A stretch of 64,000 nt of DNA from Plutella xylostella (Eukaryota; Arthropoda; Insecta; Lepidoptera; Plutellidae): positions 2,239,501 through 2,303,500 of the forward strand of contig NC_063984.1 of NCBI RefSeq assembly GCF_932276165.1, in the 5' to 3' direction. Made by a program: the position numbers and the translations under genes. Under the pieces are notes generated by a model. It did not search any database, was not told the origin of the DNA, and saw nothing but the letters and a program-made list of their open reading frames with translations. Every line of letters starts with the position of its first letter. Position 1 is the stretch's first letter. Of the stretch, positions 45,139 to 55,779 are shown in pieces.

Positions 45139-45341
45139 ATGTCGGTCGGCAAGCAGCCCGCTGAGCACATCAAGCGACCAATGAACGCCTTCATGGTGTG
45201 GTCCCGGGGCCAGCGGAGGAAGATGGCGCAGGACAACCCCAAGATGCACAATTCTGAGATCTCCAAGCGTCTGGGTGCAGAGTGGAAGCTGTTGACCGAG
45301 ATGGAGAAGCGACCCTTCATTGACGAGGCAAAAAGGTTGAG
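45139..45341 (+). CDS. Sox21a: Sox21-type SoxB2 transcription factor, exon 1 of 4
   Basis: The full gene joins 45139-45341, 54300-54468, 54786-54920 and 55780-55950 to give 225 residues. Exon 1 starts MSVGKQPAEHIKRPMNAF and encodes HMG residues up to AKRL plus two bases of an Arg codon. The box carries SRGQRRKMAQDNPKMHNSEI, the signature of Sox14/21-type SoxB2 proteins. An upstream in-frame TAA (44983) and no earlier ATG support this start; a longer frame reading from a TTG at 45040 is not used. The donor is GTTAGT in phase 2. By family knowledge it is a nuclear repressor-type Sox; in flies Sox21a controls intestinal progenitor differentiation. Sox21b is the alternative name. It is opposite in orientation to the other two Sox genes. 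Confidence 0.85.
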
Positions 45342-47552
45342 GTTAGTGGAGTATGTATTTATTTTATATTCGTAAATTTTTCTTTAAGCTTGGTTATGCC
45401 AAAAAATAGTACCGAATTTAAAAGTAATGTAAAGTAAAAAAACGTTATTAACAAATTTGTTAACATTTTTGTGATGCGGCTGCTTACCAACAGCAAGGTA
45501 AGATTTAATTACGGAGGTTCTTTCTCCTTGGTGGAACGAAAACCTGAGGTTTGCCTGTCAGAGTGCTGAAAGATTCTGAAATTACTTACTTATAATTTTA
45601 GTTAAATATATTATTTCAGGATTTTTACAGGCGAAACTTGCTAAGTTCACTGTCAAATCCTAAGGTTCATTTCAGTTCGGGCTTTCACGGTACCACTGTA
45701 CACATTTTTTTTCCTACTGAAACTGTAAGTGGGTTAAAAAAAGTACTTAATAAGTTTTGAAAAATCCTTGACTAAAAAGTAATTTTTGATTTAGATGTAA
45801 GTTTTACACACTGAAGTTTTTTCTAATGCGTTAAAACGTTTCCCTTATATTAAACTTATGTGCAATGGATGCACAGGACTCTATTTTATCAAACTATCTT
45901 AAAATTTCGTGGCTCTAAAACCATTCACTCAGACAAAAAAAAAATGTCATTTTGCTCGGTAACAGTATCTACACATACGTACTTACTAAGCAAGAAGTAA
46001 TAAGGGTCATAGCGCATTTGTTCGGAATTTTTTGACCCACCACTTACATAAATCAAATAAATGCTACCATGCAGGTATTATTATAATTGATAAATACAGT
46101 GTTACAGTGTACCATACCTGCTGATTCGAGTGGTATAGCATCGCATTCTTAGATGGCTGATAAGCCATCTTGGTCGTCGTGGTAAGTCATAAGTGGAAGA
46201 ACAAAGCAACTAGACGTGCGCAGAAAACAAAAAGATAAAAGTAAAAAAAAAAACTTCCGGTTTCACTTTTATAAGTCCAAAATCATTATATAGGTAGGTG
46301 TCACCCCGGTTGGTACTGAACACCCTCTAGATATAAAAGGGTAGCGTGTAGCATTAGGCCACAGGCGAATCGCCTTATCACTAAAATAACTTAAAAAAAC
46401 CATTAATTGTTCTATTTAACTAACTCTAATCGCTATAAAATGTTATCAAAAACTGGCAAAAACTCGTGTTTAATTAACAAACGCGTAAAACACGGTTTAT
46501 CATTAGGTAAACATATTCTTTAAAGATCCTTATAAAAGCAGGCTGTATTCACCTGTTCTTTTATCATCCTTGTGTTTTAGATGAGACAAAAAATAAAAGT
46601 TTTGTGTTTACGCTGTGATTGCTCAGCAAACACCCAGCAGTGTGTGGTAGGTAATGGTTTACTGCACATTTCCTTTATAATTAACACCCCCCTTTTTTCG
46701 TCGGTGGTTAAAAATACGCTCTGAATAATAATATGCAGCTATTTGCTTGTGCTTAAATAATGAAAGTGATAAACACGTGATTTAGGAAGTACCCACTAAT
46801 GCACGCAAGAGGGATTAGAATTATTAGCCGGGCAGGTCAGTGTCATTCGGTGACTGCCCAATGCGCTAAAACTAAAACGCACCTGGTCCCTTTTGAGCTC
46901 TATCAGCGACAATAATATTTAAGTTATATCCGTAACAATATAAAAGTTGCGATGGTTGGCGTCATGAGATATTTTGATGTTGACAGCATATAGAAGAAAA
47001 GGTTTTCAGTGTGTGATAAGTTGCATAATATCTTAAATCCAAAAACCTTCTTTTATTTTTACCTACTTTTTTAGCTCATCTGTTTTGTTGAGCGAATAAT
47101 TTGTGCGAGCTGTATTTTTTCTCAATAAGAACTTATTTTTACTAACATATGTGTGAAAACTTTGCTATGTATTATTAATCGAAATTTCTTATGTATAATA
47201 TTTAGCTGTAAGTTTTCCTATGAATAAATAAATAAATAAATAAATATTTCAGTACTCAGCAGTTTCTCAGTATAATGCATAATCAAATTAACTTGCTTAA
47301 AACCTAAATAAAACACTCTTTATACACACCTGGAGTGAATAAATACTCAGCAGTGGGCCGGATGTGTGTTCTGCTTATCATGATGGATTTCACACGATGC
47401 ACCCAATTTAATCTCTTATTTAATTAACGAATAAAGGTGTTATTTGAGCGAGTTTTGTGTACCTACAACTATATTAATATACATTATTTTATGGTGGTCC
47501 TAAGATGCCGTTTGGCCCGCTGTTTCTAAGACCTTAGTATAGACCTTAGTTA

Positions 47553-47850
47553 CGCTCACGGGTAGTAAAAAAATTCCAGTGGCAATAGTACAAAATTAGT
47601 CCTTGACTGTCTGTAATATTGAAGTACATTTAACGGCGCGGCGCATCAGAATATTATCAATTTCACCGTAGTGGGCTAGAACATAACCAGGGATTAATGG
47701 TTGAGTTTTGAAACATCTGTCAAGAATTTAATATATGGAGATGACGTATAACGACTATGGCGAAATTGGAGCTTAGAGCGTAAAAATTAGTCAAATTATA
47801 AATTAAATGTTAAAAAAATATATTGAAAAAATCTACATTTCGTGCGTGTA
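47553..47850. mobile_element. MITE family A copy 7 with nested family E copy 3
   Basis: The left end CGCTCACGGGTAGTAAAAAA follows TA and continues with family A interior words (TCTGTAATATTGAAGTACAT, CATCAGAATATTATC). It is then interrupted at about 47665-47775 by a family E element (AATTTCACCGTAG...CTATGGCGAAATTGG). The family A right terminus is not recognisable. Confidence 0.5.
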
Positions 47851-47984
47851 TACATACGTACTTCAATCAATCTTTTGTTGTGGCTCTATGTCGTGTGTGA
47901 CTAACACAACAAATTCCGCCAAATTCGATTGTAGTAAGGAACACAAATGTATATAGCTGTCTTTACGGTAATTTAGATATTATA

Positions 47985-48246
47985 CAGGGTGTTGCAAAAT
48001 TGGTATACTAAGCCGAATCCTACATGTGCAGCATGGTATATCTAAGCCCGAAAATGAAATCAGAATTTGAAAATTCGCGAAAAAAAAATTTCATTTTCCT
48101 TAGAAACTTTGTTGGTCACGTGACTTTTACTGTGGAAAAAAAAATATTTATGGCGAATTTCCAAATTCTGATTTCAGTTTCGGGCTTAGATATAACATGC
48201 TGCACATGTAGGATTCGGCTTAGTATACCAATTTTGCAACACCCTG
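47985..48246. mobile_element. long-TIR MITE with CAGGGTGTTGCAAAATTGG ends
   Basis: A 262-bp TA-flanked element (TA at 47983-47984 and 48247-48248). Inverted arms run about 90 bp with small gaps and contain CAGGGTGTTGCAAAATTGG, CCGAATCCTACATGTGCAGC and AATCAGAATTTG. The loop has GGTCACGTGACTTTTAC. The CAGGGTGT terminus and TA duplication point to a Tc1/mariner source. A related end word CACTTTTGTAACACCCTG occurs near 18859-18876. Confidence 0.8.
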
Positions 48247-48453
48247 TATTTACAAGGTTAATACCTAGTAACCGGCATGGCAGTAAATGAATGAGGAAGT
48301 CCGAGGACTGAGTGTTGCTTCTTTCCAAATATTGAATACACTTGGTTGAGTTCTGAGCAGAGTGCAAAAAACAAAGAAAGTAGTGATAATATTTTTTGTA
48401 TTCTGGTATGAGAAAACCGTATCATCGTATTCAGTCATTCGATAGAATCCTAA

Positions 48454-48651
48454 TCCTAACTAATATTATAAATGCGAAAATAACTGTGTATGTCTGTTAC
48501 TCTTTCACGCAAAAACTACTAAACGGATTTGAATGAAATTTGGTATACATATATGGTCTAGACCCTGAGAAAGAACATAGGCTACTTTTTATCTCGGAAT
48601 TCCCACGGGAAAATCTTTTAAGGCGAAGCGAAGCTCGCGGGCTCAGCTAGT
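48454..48651 (+). mobile_element. Lep1-like non-autonomous Helitron
   Basis: Starts TCCTAACTAATATTATAAAT and ends GGGCTCAGCTAGT. The interior has CAAAAACTACTAAACGGATT and TTCCCACGGGAAAATC. Just before the CTAGT end lies a GCGAAGCGAAGCTCGCGGGC short hairpin-prone tract. These are features of the widespread lepidopteran Lep1 Helitron family, which transposes without target duplication. A second copy is at 57168-57383 on the minus strand. Confidence 0.8.
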
Positions 48652-49582
48652 AATTGATACTTTCTTACCGTCTGGCCATTACTCGGGTACAAATCCAAAT
48701 ACAGTCTTGAGCAGTGAGAAAAGGGAGTAGAGAAATAGGTATAGGTACTTAGAGAAAAAAACTAAGGAAAGCTACTTAAAATAAGGCCGCCAGTCAACAG
48801 ACCACCATGAATAGTTATAGAATAGATTTAATTAAAGTTATTTGGTGCATATTTCGTGTTTATCATTACATCTCATATAAACTTGTACTATAAGGGCCAT
48901 TAGTGCGTTGCGTCGTCGCTGCGTACTTTTCCATATATTTATGACATACTTCATGCCTATCATGCCAATGGGGCCTCACCCTAAGTATGTCATCGTCCCT
49001 CAAGTATTTAAAACAAAACTTTCAAAAAAGCTCACAGCCCTCACATACATTATGGGAAGATAAATAATTATTACTTAAACAAAGTTTAGATTCTCATGTC
49101 AGAAACACAGTTGTTGCGCCATTTCCATTATTTTTTAGCTTCCTTTGACTGACAGTGTTTGAAAGGAGTAACAAACGATGAGAATACATCTTAGATTAAA
49201 AATATACGAACACGATGGTGTATAACATACAAAAATAAAGGAAAAAACTGTCTGCATTTTGTTTACGGTCAATCTGTTTGTGTGTTCAACAGTTCAACCT
49301 AATAACAACACTGTGCCAATGAACAAAGTCATAAATGTAAAAAGATAATAAAGCAATACAAAATCAACAAATTAAAACATACAAATTAATAATGATAAAA
49401 AACCATTGCACAAATCTCTTTCGCAACCGCATCAGTGACCGTGACAATTCAAAAACAAATACAATTTTAAACTGTAACCACCTTTTCCGACCCTATTTTG
49501 ACGCGAAACAATTAGATCGCATTGTGGCTCCATTGTAGGGGCGGGTTGCTCCCCACTGTACCTTATCGCTTCGCCCCAGAGC

Positions 49583-49640
49583 TATAAAAATAAGCTTATG
49601 TCTTGCGTCGACTGTCTAGTCCTCTCTGTGCAGATTGGTA
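49583..49640 (+). promoter_or_regulatory. core-promoter-like block inside intron 1
   Basis: TATAAAAA at 49583-49590 is followed ~25-30 nt downstream by GTCGACTGTCTAGTCC. Then comes TGCAGATTG|GTACGTA (donor-like at about 49637). The upstream 150 bp are GC-richer with CCATTGTAGGGGCGGG (about 49530-49545). The arrangement of TATA box, short exon and donor site could be an alternative first exon of the Sox21-type gene, but it lacks an ATG in the putative exon. It is inferred from sequence only. Confidence 0.3.
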
Positions 49641-49879
49641 CGTATATAGAGCTGTTGTTTGTTTATGGTTATGAGAAATGAGGCGCTGTAAGGCGTATGC
49701 TTTGTTTTGCGACGATACAGCGTTGATGGGTTTGTGTTTTGTTTTGAGTTTAAGCCTTGGAGTTTATGGTTAGGTTAGGATATTTGATGTAGGACCTACT
49801 GCAAATATTTTAGTGGTTAGTGTCCCGTGTTCGATTCGGTTAATATGTATCTATATATGTATTCAGCTGTCCGATACTC

Positions 49880-50028
49880 ACCCCCTTATTCATAGAAAAG
49901 TTACAAGAGGTTTTAACTAATAAACTGTTTTGTCCCTCTCTGTCAAAGAACAAATTGTTCTTTATCGGATAGGGACAAAACAGTTTATTAGTTAAAACGT
50001 TCTCTAACTTCTCTATGAATAAGGGGGT
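49880..50028. mobile_element. hairpin MITE with CCCCCTTATTCATAGA ends
   Basis: A 149-bp near-perfect hairpin with left end ACCCCCTTATTCATAGAAAA and right end CTCTATGAATAAGGGGGT. The arms also share GGGACAAAACAGTTTATTAG and its inverse. The loop is a few tens of bases (TCAAAGAACAAATTGTTCTT). The short frames on it are by-products. Confidence 0.75.
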
Positions 50029-51190
50029 CATATTACAGGATCGGCCTATTTTGGGTCGGATAACCGTGTGTGCAATCATAAGAATTTCAGTAGATATTTT
50101 AAAGTAATTAACTACTATATCCTGACAGTAGACATCGCTTATCAAACCTAAAACAAACACATCACCTAAATACTTATTGATTGCACCAGTCAGCTCTTAA
50201 TAGTTCCAATGCGCACAGATGCAAGGGTTGAACGAAAGCGCACGGCCGTGGGTGCTGATTATAACGTTTATCTCTCAATCGTGCGCGTTCCATTCAATAA
50301 TGCGCGAAATTCCCTTTTATTGGGCACACGAGTGCTCGTGATATCAATCAACGTTATTAGTTGCACTGGCGATCGTTTTACAGATTTATCGAAGTATTTT
50401 TGTTACATAATATTTTTTTAGAGTTTATATTTAGAGGATAGACACGCAAAAGCGCATCAAATGGACTGATTCAAACGCGTAAATATTATAAAAAACAGTT
50501 AACGCGTTGAAATTTTAAGCGTTGTTGACGATGACGAGCTAAATCATCCCCTTTCAGCATTGTGTACCAATTTTGCAACACCCAGCATATGGTACAGCCG
50601 ATTCGTCACTTGAAATGGTGTGTGCTACTCGTATTACCTACTAATGTAGTAAAGATAATAAGTTAATATGTTGCATTTTATCTACGCCCAAGTAACGCTT
50701 CTACAGTACGAAGATATTCCCTTCACAAGTGATTCTCAAAAGCCATATCCCCTACCATCCTTATCAATTCTATTTGCTCCAAGCAAATTTTGTGTTGTAT
50801 CGACCTCTAGAAAACCTTGCTTATGAATAGGTCGCATTCTCATGGTTCTATGTGTTATTGTATGACTTTATTTGAACATTGATAATATGATTTTTTTACC
50901 ATTAGGTATAGAGTATACGTTGTTAGAAAATAAATAAAGGGTGCCTCTATATTTCAATCGTCTTTGTCGTAATGTTTTAGGGTTTTAATCTGCTTTATAA
51001 ATTGATAAATGTGTAGGATGGTCCAAATGTTCGTGTCCTAGCCTACAAGAAGCTGTGACATATTTTTTATTCTACTGTACCTTTTAAAAATACGTCTCAA
51101 ATCAATTTATTGTGCGGAGTTTCATTCCAATACTACGCAATACAGATTTTCTTTGATTATTTTGCTTGAAGCATTTTCATGCGAATTTCA

Positions 51191-51420
51191 ATAATGAAGA
51201 AATTTTTACATCGTGCGGTCATTAAGTACCTTAATAAAAAAGTCCTAACACCAAAATACATCCATCAATATTTATGGTGAAGACTTTCAGGGAGTCTGCT
51301 CCATCGTATCGTAGAACTGGTTAATGATTTAAACCGCGTTCATGATAGCATTGAAGATGATCCTAGAAGTGGAAGGTCTACTCCCTCTAGCACTAACAAA
51401 CTAAATTTAGACCCACTTTT
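51191..51420 (+). pseudogene. mariner transposase relic (N-terminal part)
   Basis: From ATG 51194 the frame reads MKKFLHRAVIKYLNKKVLTP then KYIHQYLW and a stop. Downstream, after frameshifts, come the mariner-like words SAPSY and HDSIEDDPRSGRSTP. The order RAVIKYL...IH...SAPSY...EDDPRSGR is the DNA-binding N-terminal region of mariner transposases. It is truncated and carries stops, so it is dead. It lies in intron 1 of the Sox21-type gene. Confidence 0.75.
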
Positions 51421-51864
51421 CTTTCATTTTCTTAGTGGGGCTTAGAAATTTGAGACCCACCCTTACCTCGTAAAGTCCGAAACACTAATTTTGCCACAAA
51501 AACAAGTGCCAGCGCAAAAAACCTTTTAGGGCAACAATAATTATTTTTTGTAACACTGTCTGACACTGATTTGCTTGTTCTTCTTCATTCATTCATGGCT
51601 ACCAATTCAAGAAAAAAAAAACTATCACCTATAACCCGCTGCAAACTAGACTCTACATAGATAAATAGTACACAATAACTTTATCAAAACTTAAGTAGGT
51701 ATACCAAGTATGAATTTAAGGCAAACGTGACTGTTTGTTTACTCGCCTACCCGTCTCGCGTTATCGTACAATGGACAAAAAGGCGCACCTATGTTTGCTT
51801 TGATATAGTTTTTATCGTCTTGTGTTTAACTATTCAATATGGGGACGTTATTGTAGCATCTTTA

Positions 51865-52012
51865 AGGTAAGCGTCCTATCGGTATCGTGACGTGCGTAAC
51901 GGATTGTCATAAATGTATCGAGAAACGGCGTCGGCAATGCCGATGAAGTGGACGCACTTGTGTGAATTTCTATACAAAGAATACTGAATGCTATGAAAGG
52001 TGGACGTTTACC
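51865..52012. mobile_element. MITE, family D copy 1
   Basis: A TA-flanked ~148-bp element from AGGTAAGCGTCCTATCGG to GGTGGACGTTTAC. Internal words are CATAAATGTATCGAGAAACG and TGGACGCACTTGTGTGAATT. Related copies are in intron 3 of the same gene at 55169-55330 and 55531-55709. Confidence 0.6.
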
Positions 52013-53399
52013 TACGAATGATTGAGAAGCTCAACTTAAACTTTGTAACAAGCTATAAAAGTGTATTATAATTTTGAAGTGCATCTGTCTGTGACTTTGA
52101 GGCATAAATTTTTAGAAACATACGTACTTAGTAATTACTTAATTGATGCCTTGTCTACATGCTTCTAGTTGATATATTTTTTGAGTAAGATGACTTAAGT
52201 ATATCAAGGGATTTTTTGGCTTTTAAAAATAAATAAACGGGTTATACCTTCGGTACTTCAGTTTATAAATAGGTAAGGTCTGATTGATTCTGCTAAATAG
52301 GATGTGACAAAAATCCAATGTCCTTCCTACGACTAAAATAACGATAAAATGCTCAACTTAACATAATCAACAATAAAAAAAGAATAAAATTCTTTCCACA
52401 ACACAATAACATTCAGTAGTTCATAAAAGTTACCAATATCAGCCAGTGTTGACACAAACGTATAGAACCATCGATCGTTCATACTATAAGGACAATCCAA
52501 TATTGATACAATTTCGATTAGGTAACAAAAATACAACACGAAAAAACCGACTTTATCGAATCTTTATCATTGACGTTTGGTTTTTTTCTCTTTCGGTTTT
52601 TTCTTCGCGGCATTATGATATTTTTCTTTTTCTGTTATCTTTGTTTGTATTGATGGCCAGCATTGCGATATCGTTTTGGGAATGATAGTTCGGTCATTGA
52701 ACTTGGCTCTTGGAGTTCGATTGTCGAAAAGTGATGTAACTATCGATTTTAATTTTTCTTGTACTTAACTAGTTTACTTATATATTTTTTTATTTATTAA
52801 GACTTTATTCCAGAGACATTTTAAGTTTCAAAATGTCTACCATAAATATGTACCCTAACGTCCCGAATTACCTAATCTGTTTCTTATATGGTTAATGGAA
52901 ACAATGTATCTTGATAAGTATTCAAAGATTCAAACTGATTCACTTCTGCTTCTGACACTACGATTTTACAGTTTAAGTATTAAATTTCTTCGTTTCGCTT
53001 CTGTATACTATAGACAAAGATTTTTCCTAGTGATGGGAACTCTCATCTAATGGCTAGATACTTCGTTATGATCATCATCATCATCTATTTTTACACGGAA
53101 TTTTAATTCCATAGGTACGGATAAATATCGCTGTGTACGACAGTAGAGACACACGATTATTATCCTCCTACTTTGTTCAAGCAGGCATACCTACGCTTAA
53201 AACTTTTAATGACAATCATTAAACCAGTGTCATCTGCATAGATTAAAAACCGCAAAATTACAATACAACGCAATCATCAGTAGCAATCATCGATACAAAC
53301 AGTCTCCACAAACGTGCCACCAGCTTACTATCGCCGACTGACCGACCCCCGTCCACTCGAATAATTACACACGACTCGCTGACAATCGCTCGATTCTAT

Positions 53400-53720
53400 C
53401 GCAAAATCGAACTCTACGCACATCACTAAACGCTGCAACTGCCGCGCGCAACGTTGAACAACAATCTGTATGCCTATAGTTTAAGAGTGCATTTGTGTTG
53501 GACAGTTCTGCCGTTTAGTGCTGGGTATAAATTAACACCCGATTGTGACACGGACAATGCAATAATCCGCGCATTGTTGAGTCGACATTGTTGTTTTAAG
53601 AGAGGCGCGCGTCGCTAACAATTGTCAGCTTTATTGCATAAATAATAATGTTATTTTGCTATTTGCCCTCCGGCGCGTTTCATTGTAGCTCTTTTGTTCG
53701 CAAATTCTGAGTTACAGAAT
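53400..53720. promoter_or_regulatory. candidate enhancer with clustered Sox-type motifs
   Basis: Repeat-free and GC-richer than its surroundings. It contains ACAATG (53554-53559), CATTGTTG (53572-53579), ACATTGTTG (53585-53593) and AACAATTGTC (53617-53626) within 75 bp, plus ACAACAATC near 53457-53465. These fit the Sox HMG consensus (A/T)(A/T)CAA(A/T)G. It lies in intron 1, ~600 bp upstream of exon 2. Auto- or cross-regulation by SoxB proteins is a hypothesis only. Confidence 0.3.
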
Positions 53721-54299
53721 GCTAAACAATGAGCATGAGCTGTTATGAACAAAAACTTTATTTTTCACGTACCCACTTCTATAAAAATCATAAGGAAAAG
53801 TTTCAAGTTTTGTTTTGCAATCATATGTTTTCCATTTCAAATAAAATATTATTCTGTAGGTAACCTAAATATTTTATCACGTAACATTGCACGAAAACTC
53901 TGCTTTGCCTACAATTTCTATAGTACAAAAGCCACATGTCTAATTCAGTTTTATTTTTTAAAATGTTGACGATATTACACGTTTCCGCTTTGTTTGCCTT
54001 TTGCATCGCTTTGACTGCTTGTCAGTGAAAACAATAGAGCGCAAACGAAAGGATTAGCCGGTCAGACTATCTCCAGACTGACTGTCTAGGGTGCGCCACA
54101 AATTGAACAAGTTTTTTTTATAGTAACACAGTAGGTTCGTAGGTTCCTACCACAAAAACTTAGACAGTTTTTAACAGAAGTTAAAAACTATCAAACACCT
54201 GAAAATCTATCATATTTTGTTTTACACACTTGTTAAACTATATTTAAAGTTTTGTATGGAAATCCAGCCCGTGGCCCTAACCCATCTTTTCCTTCCCAG

Positions 54300-54468
54300 A
54301 GCCCTCCACATGAAGGAGCATCCGGACTACAAGTACCGGCCGCGACGGAAGCCCAAGGCGCTGGTGAAGAAGGAGCCCAAGTTCGGGTTCAACATCAGCG
54401 GGCTCATGGCGCCCGTGCCGCGGCTGATGCAGCCGGCCGGGCCGCACCCCGTGCACTCGCAGATGCAG
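54300..54468 (+). CDS. Sox21a: Sox21-type gene, exon 2
   Basis: The acceptor TTTTCCTTCCCAG precedes A, which completes the split Arg codon. The exon then encodes ALHMKEHPDYKYRPRRKPKA, the end of the HMG box and its basic tail. A linker follows with VKKEPKFGFNISGLMAPVPR. It ends at CAG|GTAGTT in phase 0. The codons are strongly GC-rich, as in Dichaete. Confidence 0.88.
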
Positions 54469-54785
54469 GTAGTTAAATACAGAGCCATCATCTTATGATC
54501 ATGTAAAACAAAACACAAACATCCAACACCCGATAGTAAAAGTCGCGTAATTAATAAAATTCTAAAGCCTTTATAAATTGAAAAAAAAAAGAATTTCACA
54601 CGTCGTAAAACAAAAATTGTCCAGAATGACCCCCTAAGTCACCCCTTTCAGTTTTCTGTACCACTTTTAGACGCAGTGGATGATTACATAGGTACTGACT
54701 GATAATTAACTCCCGTCTTGTATCTCGCCTTGCGTGTACCCCATGTCGTACACCAACAGCTATTCAACAAACACTACCTCCACAG

Positions 54786-54920
54786 ATCCCCCACCACCTG
54801 CTAGGCGGCGACAAGCCGGAGCTGTCGCGCGCGCTGTTCCCGCCGCTGCCCTACCCCTTCTACCCGTTCAAGCTGCCCCACGACGACGGGAAACTGGCCG
54901 CTGAGCTCGCACATTTACAG
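54786..54920 (+). CDS. Sox21a: Sox21-type gene, exon 3
   Basis: 45 codons between CTCCACAG and CAG|GTATGG, both junctions phase 0. It encodes IPHHLLGGDKPELSRALFPP then LPYPFYPFKLP and ends LAAELAHLQ. The aromatic/proline-rich composition resembles the post-HMG region of SoxB2 proteins. It was identified by frame continuity, splice sites and codon composition. Confidence 0.8.
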
Positions 54921-54934
54921 GTATGGAGATAAAG

Positions 54935-55040
54935 AATATTCTTTATTGCTCACAAACAGGAGTCGGATACACGGAACAGAAGATAAATAGCACAATCGCC
55001 AGCCTTATTTTACTAAAGGTATTCTCCTCCAGACAACCAC
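54935..55040 (-). mobile_element. LINE 3'-end fragment in intron 3
   Basis: Minus-strand words TTGTGGTTGTCTGGAGGAGA, AAATAAGGCTGGCGATTGTG and CAATAAAGAATATTC match the order of the GGCCGCC-type LINE tails at 43865-43995 and 62341-62430. It starts just inside the intron 3 donor. Confidence 0.45.
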
Positions 55041-55084
55041 AAAGGTAGGAAAAATTAAGTTACAAAAGGTAAGTATGTAGATTT

Positions 55085-55709
55085 AAGCAAGATGATCGGG
55101 AGTGTTAGCTGTCATATGCGAATGTTGCAGCCCTCTATGTCTATTTTCCAGAATCTAGTAGCACTCTTAAGGTATGCGCTCCACCTATCGGTATTGTCAT
55201 CATCATCACGTCCCCACCGCTGGGGCACGGGTTTCCTTCCAATGAAGTAAAGGTTTAGTATCGCTATTGTACGTATCGGAATATAACGGTCTTTCATAAA
55301 TATATGGAGAAACGGCTAGGATGCGACAACCCAGTAGACTAAACTGGTTGAATTCTGTAGAATCAGGCACAATATCTATTGTGTTTCGCGCGACTACGGG
55401 ACGCAAAAGGTTAAGGAAGATGATTGGAAGTGTTGTTGTATGCGAATTTTTCAGCGCTCTATGTACGGTCAGCTGCATAAGTAACTATACACTTTTGTAC
55501 CTTGTACCTAAATTTTCCGAAATGTACTCTAAGTAGCACTCGTAAGCATCCACCTATCGGTATCGTACGTATCGCACCAATCGGATTGCCATAAATGTGC
55601 GGAAAAACGGTTTCGGTAATGCCGATGAAATGGACGCACTTGTGTGAATTTATTTTTATGCAAAAAAATCTTAATGCGATGCGTCCATTGAATGGTGGAC
55701 GCTTACCTT
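55085..55709. repeat. diverged tandem duplication with family D MITEs in intron 3
   Basis: Copy 1 (about 55085-55335) and copy 2 (about 55412-55709) share AAGATGATYGGRAGTGTT, TATGCGAAT, CTCTATGT, GTAGCACTC and CCACCTATCGGTAT in the same order. Copy 1 is interrupted at about 55196-55258 by a minus-strand LINE/SINE tail (CATCATCATCACGTCCCCAC), flanked by TATTGT words. The right parts are family D MITE sequence (55169-55335 and 55531-55709). Confidence 0.55.
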
Positions 55710-55779
55710 TAACCCACTTTCAGTTGGTACTGGGTTTCGTCAAAATAGTTCCGTTTTCTTATCCTCTCAAACCTTTCAG

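Larger units (their letters stand above)
45342..54299 (+). other. intron 1 of the Sox21-type gene (8958 bp)
   Basis: A phase-2 intron splits the HMG box between AKRLR and ALHMKEH, with GTTAGT at the start and TTTTCCTTCCCAG at the end. Contents listed separately are MITEs (47553-47850, 47985-48246, 49880-50028, 51865-52012), a Helitron (48454-48651), a promoter-like block (49583-49640), a mariner relic (51191-51420) and a Sox-motif cluster (53400-53720). The rest (45400-47500, 50050-51000 and 52020-53300) is AT-rich with nothing recognisable beyond short A/T simple repeats such as 47222-47246. Confidence 0.8.

Noticed and set aside
45342..45375. HMG exon 1 reading on past AKRLR to a stop at about 45375
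   Set aside because: The residues after AKRLR do not continue an HMG box, while GTTAGT at 45342 and the acceptor at 54299 restore the conserved sequence exactly.
49805..49850. SINE fragment (TAGTGGTTAGTG, GTTCGATTC)
   Set aside because: Both boxes are recognisable but the spacing is far too short and the body is absent; too weak to annotate.
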